A stretch of DNA of 64,000 bases from Rhodovulum sp. (GTDB lineage Bacteria; Pseudomonadota; Alphaproteobacteria; Rhodobacterales; Rhodobacteraceae): positions 62,001-126,000 of the forward strand of contig PALT01000038.1 in NCBI GenBank assembly GCA_002706605.1, read 5' to 3'. Shown here in pieces: positions 1 through 8,856 of the stretch (positions are counted from its first letter, which is position 1; every line of letters begins with the position of its first letter). The notes under the pieces are model-generated. The model worked only from the letters and a program-made list of their open reading frames with translations. It was not told where the DNA came from and did no database searches. The translations under genes were made by a program, and so were the position numbers.

Positions 1-258
1 GAACGTGTCCGCATCCATCCCCAACCAATCGCGCAGCCGGTCGCCCGAGCGGTCAAAGAACGGTTTTCCCACCTGATGGACCTGCATCCCCGGTGCCTGT
101 CCGGCGATCAGAATGCGCGCGGTCGACCGGAACCACGTAACGGGGCGTGGGTCGTGGGCGGTGTGGGTCGCCGCAAATCTGTCCGCACACAGACGACAGG
201 CGCGGATTTCGGCCTGAACCGCGTCCAAGGCATCGCCGGTTGTGATGTCGCTTTGCAT
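1..258 (-). CDS. Uracil-DNA glycosylase family protein, N-terminal part (runs off the window)
   Basis: The first 86 codons of a reverse-strand gene are present; the rest lies beyond base 1. The translation has an N-terminal CxxC pair (ACRLCADRF) and then ILIAGQAPGMQVHQVGKPFF and a DRSGDRLRDWLG segment. The GQAPG motif followed by G-x-P-F matches the active-site region of the uracil-DNA glycosylase superfamily, which removes uracil from DNA in base-excision repair. Start choice is open: ATG at 258, preceded by AGAGG, or an in-frame GTG at 303, preceded by GGAG. The gene diverges from the capsule genes to its right. The subfamily cannot be assigned from this fragment. Confidence 0.8.
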   Translation of the reverse strand, partial: MQSDITTGDALDAVQAEIRACRLCADRFAATHTAHDPRPVTWFRSTARILIAGQAPGMQVHQVGKPFFDRSGDRLRDWLGMDADTF

Positions 259-365
259 GGGGGCCTCTGGATCGGATGTCGCCCCAGTGTCCTTGTTTTG
301 CACGGCCTTCTCCACCCACGTTCGCGTGTCCGCCGCCACGCCTGTCCTTTTATAAACCCTTTCGC

Positions 366-377
366 AACATATATGTT
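366..377. promoter_or_regulatory. Perfect 12-bp palindrome AACATATATGTT between UDG and kpsT
   Basis: The dyad is perfect and AT-rich and sits between the divergent UDG and kpsT genes, about 125 bp before the kpsT start. It could be an operator for either gene. No regulator is recognised. Confidence 0.35.
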
Positions 378-440
378 ACCCAATGGATTTTTGGGCACGG
401 ATCGGACATAATGATGCCCTAAACACCTTTTATTGTTCTC

Positions 441-484
441 TTTAAGTCAACGGTTTAAGAACGGCTTTGGCGCAATTTAGCGCC
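441..484 (+). promoter_or_regulatory. TTTAAG direct repeat and small hairpin before kpsT
   Basis: TTTAAG occurs twice (441-446 and 454-459) with seven bases between copies. It is followed by a GGCGC-AATTTA-GCGCC hairpin at 469-484, which ends 16 bases before the kpsT ATG. The spacing resembles a CtrA-type direct repeat, but the TTAA cores are nine bases apart rather than seven, so CtrA is not called. Confidence 0.3.
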
Positions 485-500
485 TCAACAAGGCGGATGC

Positions 501-1160
501 ATGATCGAGTTCGACGGAGTGAGCAAGTCCTTCTGGACAGGGAAACAGCGCAAGGTGATCCTTGACCGCGCGTCGTTTCGTGTGGATCTGGGAAACTCTC
601 TGGGCATCCTTGCCCCCAACGGCACCGGCAAGACCACGCTGATCAACATGATGGCCGGTCTCGAAAAGCCGGATGAGGGTCGCATCACCCGCACCAGCAA
701 GATTTCCTTTCCTCTGGGCTATATGGGTGGGGTCGTTGCCCGCCACACGGCCACCGAAAATTCCCGTCACATCGCACGCCTCTATGGTCTGGACCCCGAT
801 TACGTCGAGGCGTTCTCGCGCTGGCTGTGTGGGTTAGAAGAATATTTCGACATGCCCGTCGGGACCTATAGTTCGGGCATGCGCGCGCGGTTTTCGTTTT
901 CCCTGATGCTGGCGCTGGATTTCGACATCTACCTGATCGACGAAGGCATGCCCGCCACGACAGACGTCGAGTTCAACCGCAAAGCGGGGGCCGTTTTGCG
1001 CGAACGGCTTGAGAACACCACGATTGTTGTCGTATCCCACCAACCAGAGACACTGGAAAAGTTCTGTAAATCGGCCGCGGTTCTAAAGAACGGCCGCATC
1101 CATATGTTCGACACGCTTGAAGAGGCACGGCAGCTGTATGAGTACCAAACCCAAGGCTAA
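501..1160 (+). CDS. kpsT: Capsule polysaccharide export ABC transporter ATP-binding protein (KpsT family)
   Basis: This 219-residue ATPase would power export of capsular polysaccharide across the inner membrane. Walker A is APNGTGKTT (residues 38-46), the ABC signature is YSSGM (123-127) followed by RARF, and Walker B is DIYLIDE (142-148). The SSGM signature in place of LSGG is characteristic of the KpsT/Wzt subfamily, and the length is normal for it. The ATG at 501 has AAGGCGG nine bases upstream. The gene overlaps kpsE by 23 bases, so the two are probably translated together. No kpsM permease gene lies next to it. Confidence 0.9.
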   Translation: MIEFDGVSKSFWTGKQRKVILDRASFRVDLGNSLGILAPNGTGKTTLINMMAGLEKPDEGRITRTSKISFPLGYMGGVVARHTATENSRHIARLYGLDPDYVEAFSRWLCGLEEYFDMPVGTYSSGMRARFSFSLMLALDFDIYLIDEGMPATTDVEFNRKAGAVLRERLENTTIVVVSHQPETLEKFCKSAAVLKNGRIHMFDTLEEARQLYEYQTQG

Positions 1161-2760
1161 GAAGTTCCGCATCCGTCGCAGCGGGCCGCTTGGCTCGGGG
1201 CGGCCCAAGGCGGCACAGGATCAGGCACCGGCGGCCCACTCGGTCGAAGACGGGTTCGACGGTCCCCGTCCCGCCATTGCCCCCCAAACGCATCTGGATG
1301 ATCCCGCTGCCCAAGAACAACAGGAACTGGGCATCGACCGCGAGATTGCCGAAATCCGCAAAGAGGGTCTGACGGGTCGTCAGTTGCGCATGGCGCGGCG
1401 GATGGCGATGAAATACGGCCTTGCTCCGACATCGGATTTCGACGCGGTGCGCCTGTTGCGCAAACGCGGGATCGACCCGTTTCAGCGGGCCAACCTGCTT
1501 GAGGTTGTTCCAAATGGCGATGCGGCCGCGCCCACCAAACCGCGCACCCAGCTGCCCCAAACGGTCCCCAACCCGTCCAAGACCCTGCCCTCGACCGAGT
1601 TCAGCCGCGAAGACGGCATGGCGCAGGTCCAAGCGATCCAACAAGAGCTGGCCAAACGCCGCCGCCGCAAGAGCCTGCTGCTTATGGCGCGTCTGGCGGT
1701 GTTTGTTTTGCTGCCGACGCTGTTGGTCGGATATTACTATTTCAGCATCGCAACGCCGATGTACGCGACCAAATCCGAGTTCGTTATCCAACAAAGCGAG
1801 AGCGCGGGCGGCGGCGGCCTTGGCGGGTTGTTCGCGGGCACAGGGCTTGCCGTTCAACAGGATTCGATTGCGGTCCAGAGTTACCTGACCTCGCGCGATG
1901 CAATGCAGCGTCTGGACGACGATCTGGGGTTCAAGGCCCATTTCGCACAGCCCGCGATTGATACGATCCAACGCCTGCCGGAGGACGCGTCCCAAGAGCA
2001 GGCCTATAAGATCTACAAGCGCAACGTAAAGCTAAGCTATGACCCCACCGAGGGCATCCTGAAGATGGAAGTCGCCGCCGCCGATCCCGCGACCTCGGCC
2101 GCGTTTTCCGAGGCGTTGATTTCCTATGCGGAACAGCGTGTCGACAGCCTGACCCAACGTTTGCGCGAAGATCAGATGTCCGGCGCCCGCGAAAGCTATG
2201 AAGACGCCGAGCGCAAGGTCGATGCGGCACAGGCCCGTGTGCTGGAGCTTCAGGAACGTCTGGGTGTGCTCGACCCCGCCTCGGAGACCTCGTCGCTGAT
2301 GGCGCAGATCAGCGCGTTTGAACGCCAGTTGCGTGAAAAGACCCTGCAACTGGATCAGTTGCTGGACAATGCGCGGCCCAATCAGGCGCGTGTCGATGGT
2401 GTGCGCGGCGATATCCGCCGCCTAGAGGCGCTGATTGACGATCTGCGCTCGTCCCTGACCATCAGCACCAGCAGCGGCGACAGCCTTGCACGCGTGTCCG
2501 CCGAACTGCGTATTGCCGAGGCCGACCTATCCAACCGACAACTGCTTTTGTCCCAAGCCCTGCAACAGCTTGAGACCGCACGGATCGAGGCCAACCGACA
2601 GGTGCGCTATCTGTCCCTTGGCGTGACGCCCGTCCCCCCGGATGAGCCAACCTATCCCCGTGCGTTTGAGAACACCCTGTTGGCGTTTCTCGTTTTTGCA
2701 GGGATTTACCTGATGATTTCGATGACCGCCGCCATCCTGCGCGAGCAGATTTCGGCCTAA
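1138..2760 (+). CDS. kpsE: Capsule polysaccharide export inner-membrane protein (KpsE/CtrB family)
   Basis: This 540-residue polysaccharide co-polymerase-type protein would bridge the KpsT/M exporter and the outer-membrane channel. A basic, proline-rich cytoplasmic N-terminus of about 180 residues precedes a first membrane helix (about 183-205). A long periplasmic region follows with predicted coiled coil around residues 320-500, rich in Glu, Arg, Leu and Gln. A second helix lies near residues 512-535, just before the C-terminus. The ATG at 1138 is preferred over the TTG at 1117 because GAGG lies before it and the shorter start leaves the KpsE N-terminus intact. The N-terminal cytoplasmic extension is longer than in E. 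coli KpsE. Confidence 0.88.
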   Translation: MSTKPKAKKFRIRRSGPLGSGRPKAAQDQAPAAHSVEDGFDGPRPAIAPQTHLDDPAAQEQQELGIDREIAEIRKEGLTGRQLRMARRMAMKYGLAPTSDFDAVRLLRKRGIDPFQRANLLEVVPNGDAAAPTKPRTQLPQTVPNPSKTLPSTEFSREDGMAQVQAIQQELAKRRRRKSLLLMARLAVFVLLPTLLVGYYYFSIATPMYATKSEFVIQQSESAGGGGLGGLFAGTGLAVQQDSIAVQSYLTSRDAMQRLDDDLGFKAHFAQPAIDTIQRLPEDASQEQAYKIYKRNVKLSYDPTEGILKMEVAAADPATSAAFSEALISYAEQRVDSLTQRLREDQMSGARESYEDAERKVDAAQARVLELQERLGVLDPASETSSLMAQISAFERQLREKTLQLDQLLDNARPNQARVDGVRGDIRRLEALIDDLRSSLTISTSSGDSLARVSAELRIAEADLSNRQLLLSQALQQLETARIEANRQVRYLSLGVTPVPPDEPTYPRAFENTLLAFLVFAGIYLMISMTAAILREQISA

Positions 2761-2779
2761 GGCAACCACTGAATGAGAT

Positions 2780-2800
2780 GGGGCGGCACACCGCCGCCCC
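2780..2800 (+). terminator. GC hairpin after kpsE, no U tract
   Basis: GGGGCGGC pairs with GCCGCCCC around a five-base loop, 20 bases after the kpsE stop. No T run follows, so it may act in mRNA protection or Rho-assisted termination rather than as a classical terminator. Confidence 0.4.
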
Positions 2801-2846
2801 GCCCAGAGCAGTGTCCCGACCAGAAGATCAAAAATCGATTTTCGAG

Positions 2847-2877
2847 AAACGGAAAAAATTCAGAATTTTTCGTTTTT
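2847..2877. terminator. AT-rich hairpin with T run between kpsE and tRNA-Gln
   Basis: An A-rich arm (2847-2860) can pair, with bulges, with a T-rich arm (2864-2877) that ends in a run of five T. It is the most plausible intrinsic terminator for kpsT-kpsE. Confidence 0.5.
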
Positions 2878-2923
2878 GGGTCTTGAAGACCAGCCAATCC
2901 CGGCGTAGATAACGCGCCACAGT

Positions 2924-2998
2924 TGGGGTGTAGCCAAGTGGTAAGGCACCGGTTTTTGGTACCGCGCACCGTAGGTTCGAATCCTACCACCCCAGCCA
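2924..2998 (+). tRNA. tRNA-Gln (anticodon TTG), CCA encoded
   Basis: A full cloverleaf can be drawn. The acceptor arms are TGGGGTG (2924-2930) and CACCCCA (2988-2994), followed by discriminator G (2995) and CCA (2996-2998). The T arm is GTAGG/CCTAC around TTCGAAT. The anticodon loop TTTTGGT gives anticodon TTG (2956-2958). The first anticodon-stem pair (2949 with 2965) is a C-C mismatch; the other four pair. It decodes CAA and CAG. Confidence 0.95.
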
Positions 2999-3194
2999 TA
3001 AATCCTAAAAAACTGAAAATCTCAGAGGGTCGAAAAACCCGACCGTAGACCTGATCGGATCGTCCTCGGGCATCCCCGCTTGGGATCACAACATCGACCG
3101 CGCAACGCGCGCAGCCAGAACGCATCCCTTCAGGGCCAGATCCTTGTTCTTATCGCGCACCGTCTCCGGACTGCGGAGTCAGAAACGCGATGGC

Positions 3195-3533
3195 GTGGTT
3201 CCTGGCATCCTTGCCCCGCTGATGTACATGCTGACCGTCCGCGTGTGGTATGGCCGTAAATTGCCCGCAGCGGAACCTTTCCGCCTGTCCGAAGGCATCG
3301 CAGCCCTGCGCGGCGTCTGGGCCGTTGGCCTTCTGTTCATCGCCGTGATCCTGTCGATCTATTTCGGCGTCGTCACCGCAACCGAGGCCACGGCCGTCGG
3401 TGCGCTTTTGACGGCGGTCATCGGCCTCTTCCGTAGACGCCGAACCCTGACCAACCTTCTTGACAGCTTGGTCGAGGCGCTGCGCACCTCTGTCGCGATC
3501 TTTAAAGGGGTTAGGCCTGATAGTGTGCCCTAG
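3195..3533 (+). pseudogene. Remnant of a TRAP transporter large permease (DctM family)
   Basis: About 100 residues of readable sequence match the interior of a DctM-type TRAP permease: a VPGILAPLMYMLTVRV segment, a LRGVWAVGLLFIAVILSIYF helix, a G-V-x-T-A-T-E-A-T-A-V-G-A motif typical of the family, and a following helix ending TSVAIF at about 3503. Nothing DctM-like precedes it, and a frame ending at 3533 follows abruptly. An intact large permease has about 430 residues and more than ten helices, and no DctP or DctQ gene is nearby. This is a decayed fragment. Its position just after a tRNA gene suggests a past insertion or deletion at this locus. Confidence 0.75.
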
Positions 3534-6500
3534 AACTCCAGAGTCAGGCTGTATTGCACCTCAGGCTGGCCCTTTTCCGTCGCAAGCAGGTTAAGCGACG
3601 ATAGCCCCGTATCGCGCGCGAAACGGCGCTCGAACCCGATTCCGAACCGGAGGGCGGTTTGGTCATTGGCGTGGTCGATATCCAGATGGATGCGCCGCGT
3701 TTGCCCATCCTCCTCGGCAGTCACAAAGTCGAAGCCGACCCCCATACCGCACCGCGTCTCAATATCGTCAAACGCATCGCAGAACGCCTTAAGACCCAGA
3801 TCAAGCTGGCCATCCAGCCCGTCCCACAGCCCCGCGCCATCGCCCGCTTGGGACAGGTCATTTGCGAAATGTGCCTCGACGAATATGCGCCCGCCCGACA
3901 CGCTTTCGATCGGCACAGTGCCCACATCGCGGAACGGGTCACTAATGGCGGTCACCTCGGTCTCTGTGTTCGGGGTGTAGAACCCCTCCAGCCCCAGACG
4001 CGGCGTCACAATCGTGTCCGAGATCAGCATCTCACCCGACACTGCAACACCGCCGGTCACACCCCAATAGGTGAAATCCCCCGTGGCCGTGATCGGGTCG
4101 ACCCCGTCAAAGTCCAGATCATAGCTATGGTTTCCGATGACCCCGCCAAGGTGATAGTCCAGAAACACATCCTGAACCAAACGACGCGCACCATAGACAC
4201 CGGCGTTCAGACCAAAACCGTCGATCTGGCCACCTGCAAGGGTATCCACCGTCGTCTTGGTCATGTAGCCCCCCAGATACCTGCCGAACAGGCTCTCCCC
4301 CTGCCCCAAGCTCTCCCACCGGCGGTTAAAGGTCAGCTGATATTGCGTGCCAAGGGCGTCATCCTGCGTAAAGACGATATCCGCGCTGTCGATCGTCCAT
4401 TTACGGGTCAGCTCATTATAGCGCTCATTCGTGTAGACGCCGTCGAGGACCAGCCCTTCAAAGGTCAGCTTGGCGGCACCATCAATGCGGTCGGTTGTCT
4501 GATACGACCGCAGCCCATCGCGATCCTTCAGCGCACGCCGCAGGCGTTTGGCCGCATCACCGCGCCATTTGGATACCATTTCCGTCTGGCGCTGCATGGT
4601 GACGCGGATATCGTCCTCTAGGATGAGGGCAAGGTCCTGTGCGATCTGGTCGATCAACTCGACATCAAAGGTGACCACCGTTGCGCTGCCGTTACCGGTG
4701 CCCTCGGTCGCGTTGCCGCTTGGGGCGCTCTCGTAGACATATGTGCCCCCCAGATCGACACCGGTGGGCGTGCCCCCCGTCACTGCGTTCGAACCTGCGA
4801 TCAAATCAGCGCTGAGCGTGGCAAGGTTCGCCACCCGCCCCGCGCTGAGGTCGGATGAGGTCAGGGCATAGCTTGCCGTATAGACCCATTGCTCACCTGC
4901 ATTCAGAATGCCGTCGTCTGTCACCCCCGCGACCGGCGTCAACGCCTCATCACTGGTCAGCGGATCGTCCAACAAAACGGTGTCATAGCTCAGATCGCCG
5001 ATATTCTCGACCGTGATCGTATAGGAGATGATCTCACCGACCTGCGGGCGTTCGGACAGGGCGCTGTCATCCGCGATCTTGGTGATCTCGATGCCGGTGG
5101 TGAAATCACGAGGGTCCATCGCGATATGGTTATGGATCACCCCTTTGGACAGGGCATCGGGATCGGTCCAGTCCGCAAAGGTAAAATCAAACTCAAGGTA
5201 ATAGGTCGCGTCACCGCCACTTGCGGCCGGGGCCGTGGTTGAGGCCACGATTTCCTCGACCCCAAAGCCAAGGCTGGTGGTATAGCTGCCCGCCTGTGGC
5301 GGCACGATCTGGGACGCAAAGCTATAGTCGGGGTGCGATACGCTTAGGGAATAGGTGCCGCTTTGCGCAGGAGATTGGAGCAAAAAGGAATAGAGCCCGT
5401 CCGCCCCCGTTTGAACGTTGTTCGCATCACCCGCCGATGTGTCCAGCCATGTGTCCGGCACCACCGATCCATTATGCAGCAAGGTTACAGTTGCCCCCGC
5501 AATCGGCGCGCGCGAAATGGCGTCATAGATGACGCCGCTCGGGTCAACGACGATCGCATCGACATCGGCCACCAGACGCTCGGCACCTGCGGCGACGACG
5601 ATATCCTGAACCTGATCTCCATTCGCATCGCCGTTGGACGACTGCGAGCGGACCGCGCCCCCCTCGGGCGGCTGAAACTGGATCGCGTAGGTGCCCATCT
5701 CAAGCTGCAGGAACGAATAGAACCCCGAGGCCGAAGACACCGTTCGCGCAACCTCTTGCCCTGTCGCCTGATCAATCAGGATGACGATCACACCTTCTTC
5801 GGGGCGGGTGCCATCGGTGACCTGCCCCGAAATCGAGCCCAGGAATGTGACGGTCGCTTCGTCCGTGTCAAAGGTCGGACCGGATTGGTCATTCACCGTT
5901 GCCGTCGCGGCTGTTGCACTGGCCAAGGCAAGGTTGCGGACATAGCCGCGCTCAAGGTCCGCCGAGGTCAGACCATAGGTCAGAACAAAGGTCGTATCGT
6001 CGGTCTCTCCAGGCGCAAGGGCGGCAATGGTCTGGCCCACCACACCACCGAACAGCGGGTCATCAATCTGGACGTCGGTCAGGGTGACATCGCCCGTGTT
6101 GCGCACCTCAAGCACATAGGAAATCGTGTCCCCGATGGACGTGCCCGCCACCCCGTCGACGTCATTCAAAACACCACTCTTGCGCAGGGCAACCGATGGG
6201 GTGCGCGATATGGTCGTGCTCACCGGTGTCGCGGTGGTGGCGGTGACGTCTTCGCCGCCATCACCCGCACGTTGGCCGTCGCCGTTGAGATCGACCCATG
6301 CCGTTGCACTCGCGCTATTGCTCAGGCCACCGGCATCGACGTCGCCCTGATCCACCACATGGGTCAGGGTCGCGCTGGCCGTGCCACCGGGTAGGAATGC
6401 GGCGTCTGTACTCCCCGCGCTATAGGCAATCGCACTCAGGGTCGCGGTCAGAGACGTGCCATCGACGCGCTGGAAATCATCGCCAAGGGTCACACCCCGC

Positions 6501-8041
6501 AGGGTCGTGTTGCCCGTGTTTTCGACGTTCAGGGTATAGACCAGCGTATCGCCCACGCTGACCACGCCATCCCCGTCCCCGTCCGTATGTGCAACCGTCT
6601 TGATCACATTTACCGCAGGCGCGCGGCTAATGGCGCGGGTGGTCGCATCGCCGTTTCCGGTGCCATTCGTCTGGTTCCCCGACGAAGAGCTCTCGACCGT
6701 GAAGGCGCTTGCGGGATCGCCATCCACCGACAGGGCCTCAATCGTCGCAAGGTTGCTGATCGCGCCGCTATCAATGTCCGATTGGGTCAGGGCATAGCCC
6801 ATCGTAAAGGTCAGTGTATCGCCAACCTCAAGCAGCGCGCCGTCGGTCGTGCTGTTGCCGCTGCCGGTCTTGACCGGCGTGCCTAGGGTCAGGGCCGTTT
6901 CACGGCCTGCCCCATCGGTAATGGCATCGCTCCAGCTCAGATCATACAGGGGCACATTGCCCGAGTTGCTGACCACCACCTCATAGGTCAGAACATCCCC
7001 TGCAACCGCCCCGTCGTTCAGCGCGCTTGCATCAACCGTCTTGGTCACTTGCAATTTCGGCAGCGACGTCACCCCGTTTGTGATCGTCACCTCATCCGTC
7101 GTCGCGTCCTCAAGCAACCAACCCGCCTGATTATAGATCAGGGCCGACACGTCATAGGTTTCCCCCGCAGTCAGGTCCGAGCCTGCGGGGATTTCGATGC
7201 TCCACGTGGCGCTATTGCCGTCGTCCGCGGGCTGAACCACGCCACTGTCGGCCGTGTAAACCTGACCGTTGATCAGAATGACCAGATATTCCCCCGAGCG
7301 TAGCGTGACCGTCCCCGAAACCACCGGCGTGGTATCGGCAGTGGTTTGTGAGTTCACGGCGATGGGACCGACGGGGCGCTGGCTCTCAGAACTGGCAAGA
7401 TAGTCGTTCAGCGCATCCAGAATGCCCGACCCGTCTGCCGACCCGCCAACGTCCTCGCCCGTGTCGATGCCGCGCGGGGCGCTGGTAAGGGGTTTGATGT
7501 CAGACAGGGAAATCCCGAATTTACTAACCCCAAAGTTCGAGGCCCCCGAGATGTAATAGGTGCTTTCGCCGCCCGTCGTCACATAGACATCACTACCCGG
7601 CACGACGTCCTGTACGTCTTTCATCTGAATACCGGCGGGCAAGGTCGTCCCCGATGGCATGCTTAGCGCGATGTCGGCAATGTTCGAATTTGGCAAAAAG
7701 CCGAACAGTTTGAGATCGCCCTGTTCCTTGAGCTGCCAACCGATCCGCCCGTCGATGTCCAACACCTCTGCCCCACGGCGCAGGCGCAGCGTCCCAGCAA
7801 CATCGTTGCCCTGTGCCCCTGATCCGATGAATTCGCCTGTCGCGCTGACTTGACTGAAAAAGGTCGCGTCAAACCCGAGATCGGCAAAGGTGACAACGGT
7901 ATCGGCGTCTTGGTTGTTTTGTCCGCGCAGACCAACGAACCCCTCGCTGAATGGCACCGAAACCACCTCGGCGCGCGTTGCAGAGGCCGCGATCACAAAA
8001 AGAAAAGCTGTGGCGATAAGATGGGCCAGGATTTTGGTCAC
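3530..8041 (-). CDS. Large secreted surface protein: Ig-like and DUF11 repeats, carboxypeptidase-regulatory-like domains, C-terminal beta-barrel
   Basis: This 1503-residue protein opens with a signal peptide (about 1-24, ending ATRA). A poorly characterised beta-rich region (25-225) and an Ig-like unit (about 228-325) follow. DUF11-type repeats lie near 328-470, 475-612, 615-733 and 983-1120, each opening with a TK-type strand and a V-G-D-x-x-x-Y core. Two carboxypeptidase-regulatory or SdrD B-like units lie near 735-835 and 836-930. A charged helical linker (1125-1175) leads to a region of alternating strands (about 1190-1503) that ends in Phe, as outer-membrane barrels do. It looks like a self-anchored adhesin. 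The start is GTG at 8041 with a weak ribosome-binding site. The stop overlaps the permease relic. No function is proven. Confidence 0.8.
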   Translation of the reverse strand: MTKILAHLIATAFLFVIAASATRAEVVSVPFSEGFVGLRGQNNQDADTVVTFADLGFDATFFSQVSATGEFIGSGAQGNDVAGTLRLRRGAEVLDIDGRIGWQLKEQGDLKLFGFLPNSNIADIALSMPSGTTLPAGIQMKDVQDVVPGSDVYVTTGGESTYYISGASNFGVSKFGISLSDIKPLTSAPRGIDTGEDVGGSADGSGILDALNDYLASSESQRPVGPIAVNSQTTADTTPVVSGTVTLRSGEYLVILINGQVYTADSGVVQPADDGNSATWSIEIPAGSDLTAGETYDVSALIYNQAGWLLEDATTDEVTITNGVTSLPKLQVTKTVDASALNDGAVAGDVLTYEVVVSNSGNVPLYDLSWSDAITDGAGRETALTLGTPVKTGSGNSTTDGALLEVGDTLTFTMGYALTQSDIDSGAISNLATIEALSVDGDPASAFTVESSSSGNQTNGTGNGDATTRAISRAPAVNVIKTVAHTDGDGDGVVSVGDTLVYTLNVENTGNTTLRGVTLGDDFQRVDGTSLTATLSAIAYSAGSTDAAFLPGGTASATLTHVVDQGDVDAGGLSNSASATAWVDLNGDGQRAGDGGEDVTATTATPVSTTISRTPSVALRKSGVLNDVDGVAGTSIGDTISYVLEVRNTGDVTLTDVQIDDPLFGGVVGQTIAALAPGETDDTTFVLTYGLTSADLERGYVRNLALASATAATATVNDQSGPTFDTDEATVTFLGSISGQVTDGTRPEEGVIVILIDQATGQEVARTVSSASGFYSFLQLEMGTYAIQFQPPEGGAVRSQSSNGDANGDQVQDIVVAAGAERLVADVDAIVVDPSGVIYDAISRAPIAGATVTLLHNGSVVPDTWLDTSAGDANNVQTGADGLYSFLLQSPAQSGTYSLSVSHPDYSFASQIVPPQAGSYTTSLGFGVEEIVASTTAPAASGGDATYYLEFDFTFADWTDPDALSKGVIHNHIAMDPRDFTTGIEITKIADDSALSERPQVGEIISYTITVENIGDLSYDTVLLDDPLTSDEALTPVAGVTDDGILNAGEQWVYTASYALTSSDLSAGRVANLATLSADLIAGSNAVTGGTPTGVDLGGTYVYESAPSGNATEGTGNGSATVVTFDVELIDQIAQDLALILEDDIRVTMQRQTEMVSKWRGDAAKRLRRALKDRDGLRSYQTTDRIDGAAKLTFEGLVLDGVYTNERYNELTRKWTIDSADIVFTQDDALGTQYQLTFNRRWESLGQGESLFGRYLGGYMTKTTVDTLAGGQIDGFGLNAGVYGARRLVQDVFLDYHLGGVIGNHSYDLDFDGVDPITATGDFTYWGVTGGVAVSGEMLISDTIVTPRLGLEGFYTPNTETEVTAISDPFRDVGTVPIESVSGGRIFVEAHFANDLSQAGDGAGLWDGLDGQLDLGLKAFCDAFDDIETRCGMGVGFDFVTAEEDGQTRRIHLDIDHANDQTALRFGIGFERRFARDTGLSSLNLLATEKGQPEVQYSLTLEF

Positions 8042-8420
8042 GGGAATACTCGGTAGTGACTGCAGACAGGGCCTTCCTCTACCGCGTTGGACCGGACGAT
8101 CTAAACGTTACGGATGTAGGGGAACGCGGGGAAATAGCCGATTACCGTATACTTTTGGCCTGGTGCACCACCCCTTGGCGTCAAGCAGAGACCGCGATCT
8201 ATCCTCGCGAGATGCCCCGCTGTCGCTTTGAGGAAAAGGGGTGCAAAGGCGGCCACTCACCCGCACCAAGGGAAAGCCGGTATAGGTGGTTTCTTGCCCT
8301 GATCCCGCAAAAAGGATTTTCCCCCTTTGAGACATTGGAGGTTCGTGGCACTCTGCACCTACGCCAAACACAAAATACAACCGGAAAACCGGGTCCGTGT
8401 AATCGAGCAGGAGTGCTAAC
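8042..8420. other. Intergenic region between the divergent surface protein and EF-hand genes
   Basis: These 379 bases hold no convincing gene. A 122-codon open frame on the plus strand (8056-8424) lacks a recognisable domain and a ribosome-binding site. The region must carry both divergent promoters. The stretch 8366-8395 is A-rich. The only other mark is the short palindrome GGTGCACC near 8162. Confidence 0.5.
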
Positions 8421-8849
8421 ATGAAATTTGTAGGACTGGGCCTTGCCGCCCTGATGCTGGCGGCTGCCAGTGGTGCAACCGCAAACCCCCAATCCAAAGC
8501 CTTTATCAAAAACTTTGACGCCAATGGCGATGGTGAGATCACCATGGCCGAGGCCGAAAGCCACCGCGAACAGGTCTTTAGCCTGCTTGACCGCGACCGC
8601 AGTGATAGCCTGTCACGCGAAGAGCTGGTGCGCCGCATCCGCATGGTCGAACAGGTCCTGTCGGAAAACGAGATCGACAAAAAGGCCAGCAGCGACAGCA
8701 TCGATGCCATGATCGCACAGTACGACAAAGACAGTGACAGCGAGATTTCGCTGGCCGAATACAACAACGGCATCAAGGGCTGGTTCAAACGAAAGGACCG
8801 CAACGGCGACGGGGTGATCAGCGCCGCCGACGCCCGCAAAGCGGGCTAA
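8421..8849 (+). CDS. Secreted EF-hand calcium-binding protein
   Basis: This 142-residue protein has a signal peptide (about 1-22) and four EF-hand loops: DANGDGEITMAE (33-44), DRDRSDSLSREE (57-68), DKDSDSEISLAE (102-113) and DRNGDGVISAAD (126-137). The first and fourth keep the canonical D-x-N-G-D-G pattern. The second and third have Ser or Asp at the glycine position and may bind more weakly. The ATG at 8421 follows GAGCAGGAG. It would act as a periplasmic or extracellular calcium sensor or buffer. It is divergent from the surface-protein gene, whose repeats also contain Asp/Asn/Gly-rich loops. Confidence 0.9.
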   Translation: MKFVGLGLAALMLAAASGATANPQSKAFIKNFDANGDGEITMAEAESHREQVFSLLDRDRSDSLSREELVRRIRMVEQVLSENEIDKKASSDSIDAMIAQYDKDSDSEISLAEYNNGIKGWFKRKDRNGDGVISAADARKAG

Positions 8850-8856
8850 AACGATT

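Noticed and set aside
441-459. CtrA site before kpsT
   Set aside because: The TTAA cores are nine bases apart, not seven.
973-1995. 340-codon minus-strand frame over kpsT-kpsE
   Set aside because: Arg/Gln/His-rich shadow of kpsE with no recognisable fold.
2988-3530. Attachment-site duplication of the tRNA-Gln 3' end
   Set aside because: No second copy of the tRNA 3' end was found downstream, and no integrase gene is present.
8056-8424. 122-codon frame in the intergenic region before the EF-hand gene
   Set aside because: No domain, no ribosome-binding site, and it overlaps the EF-hand start.
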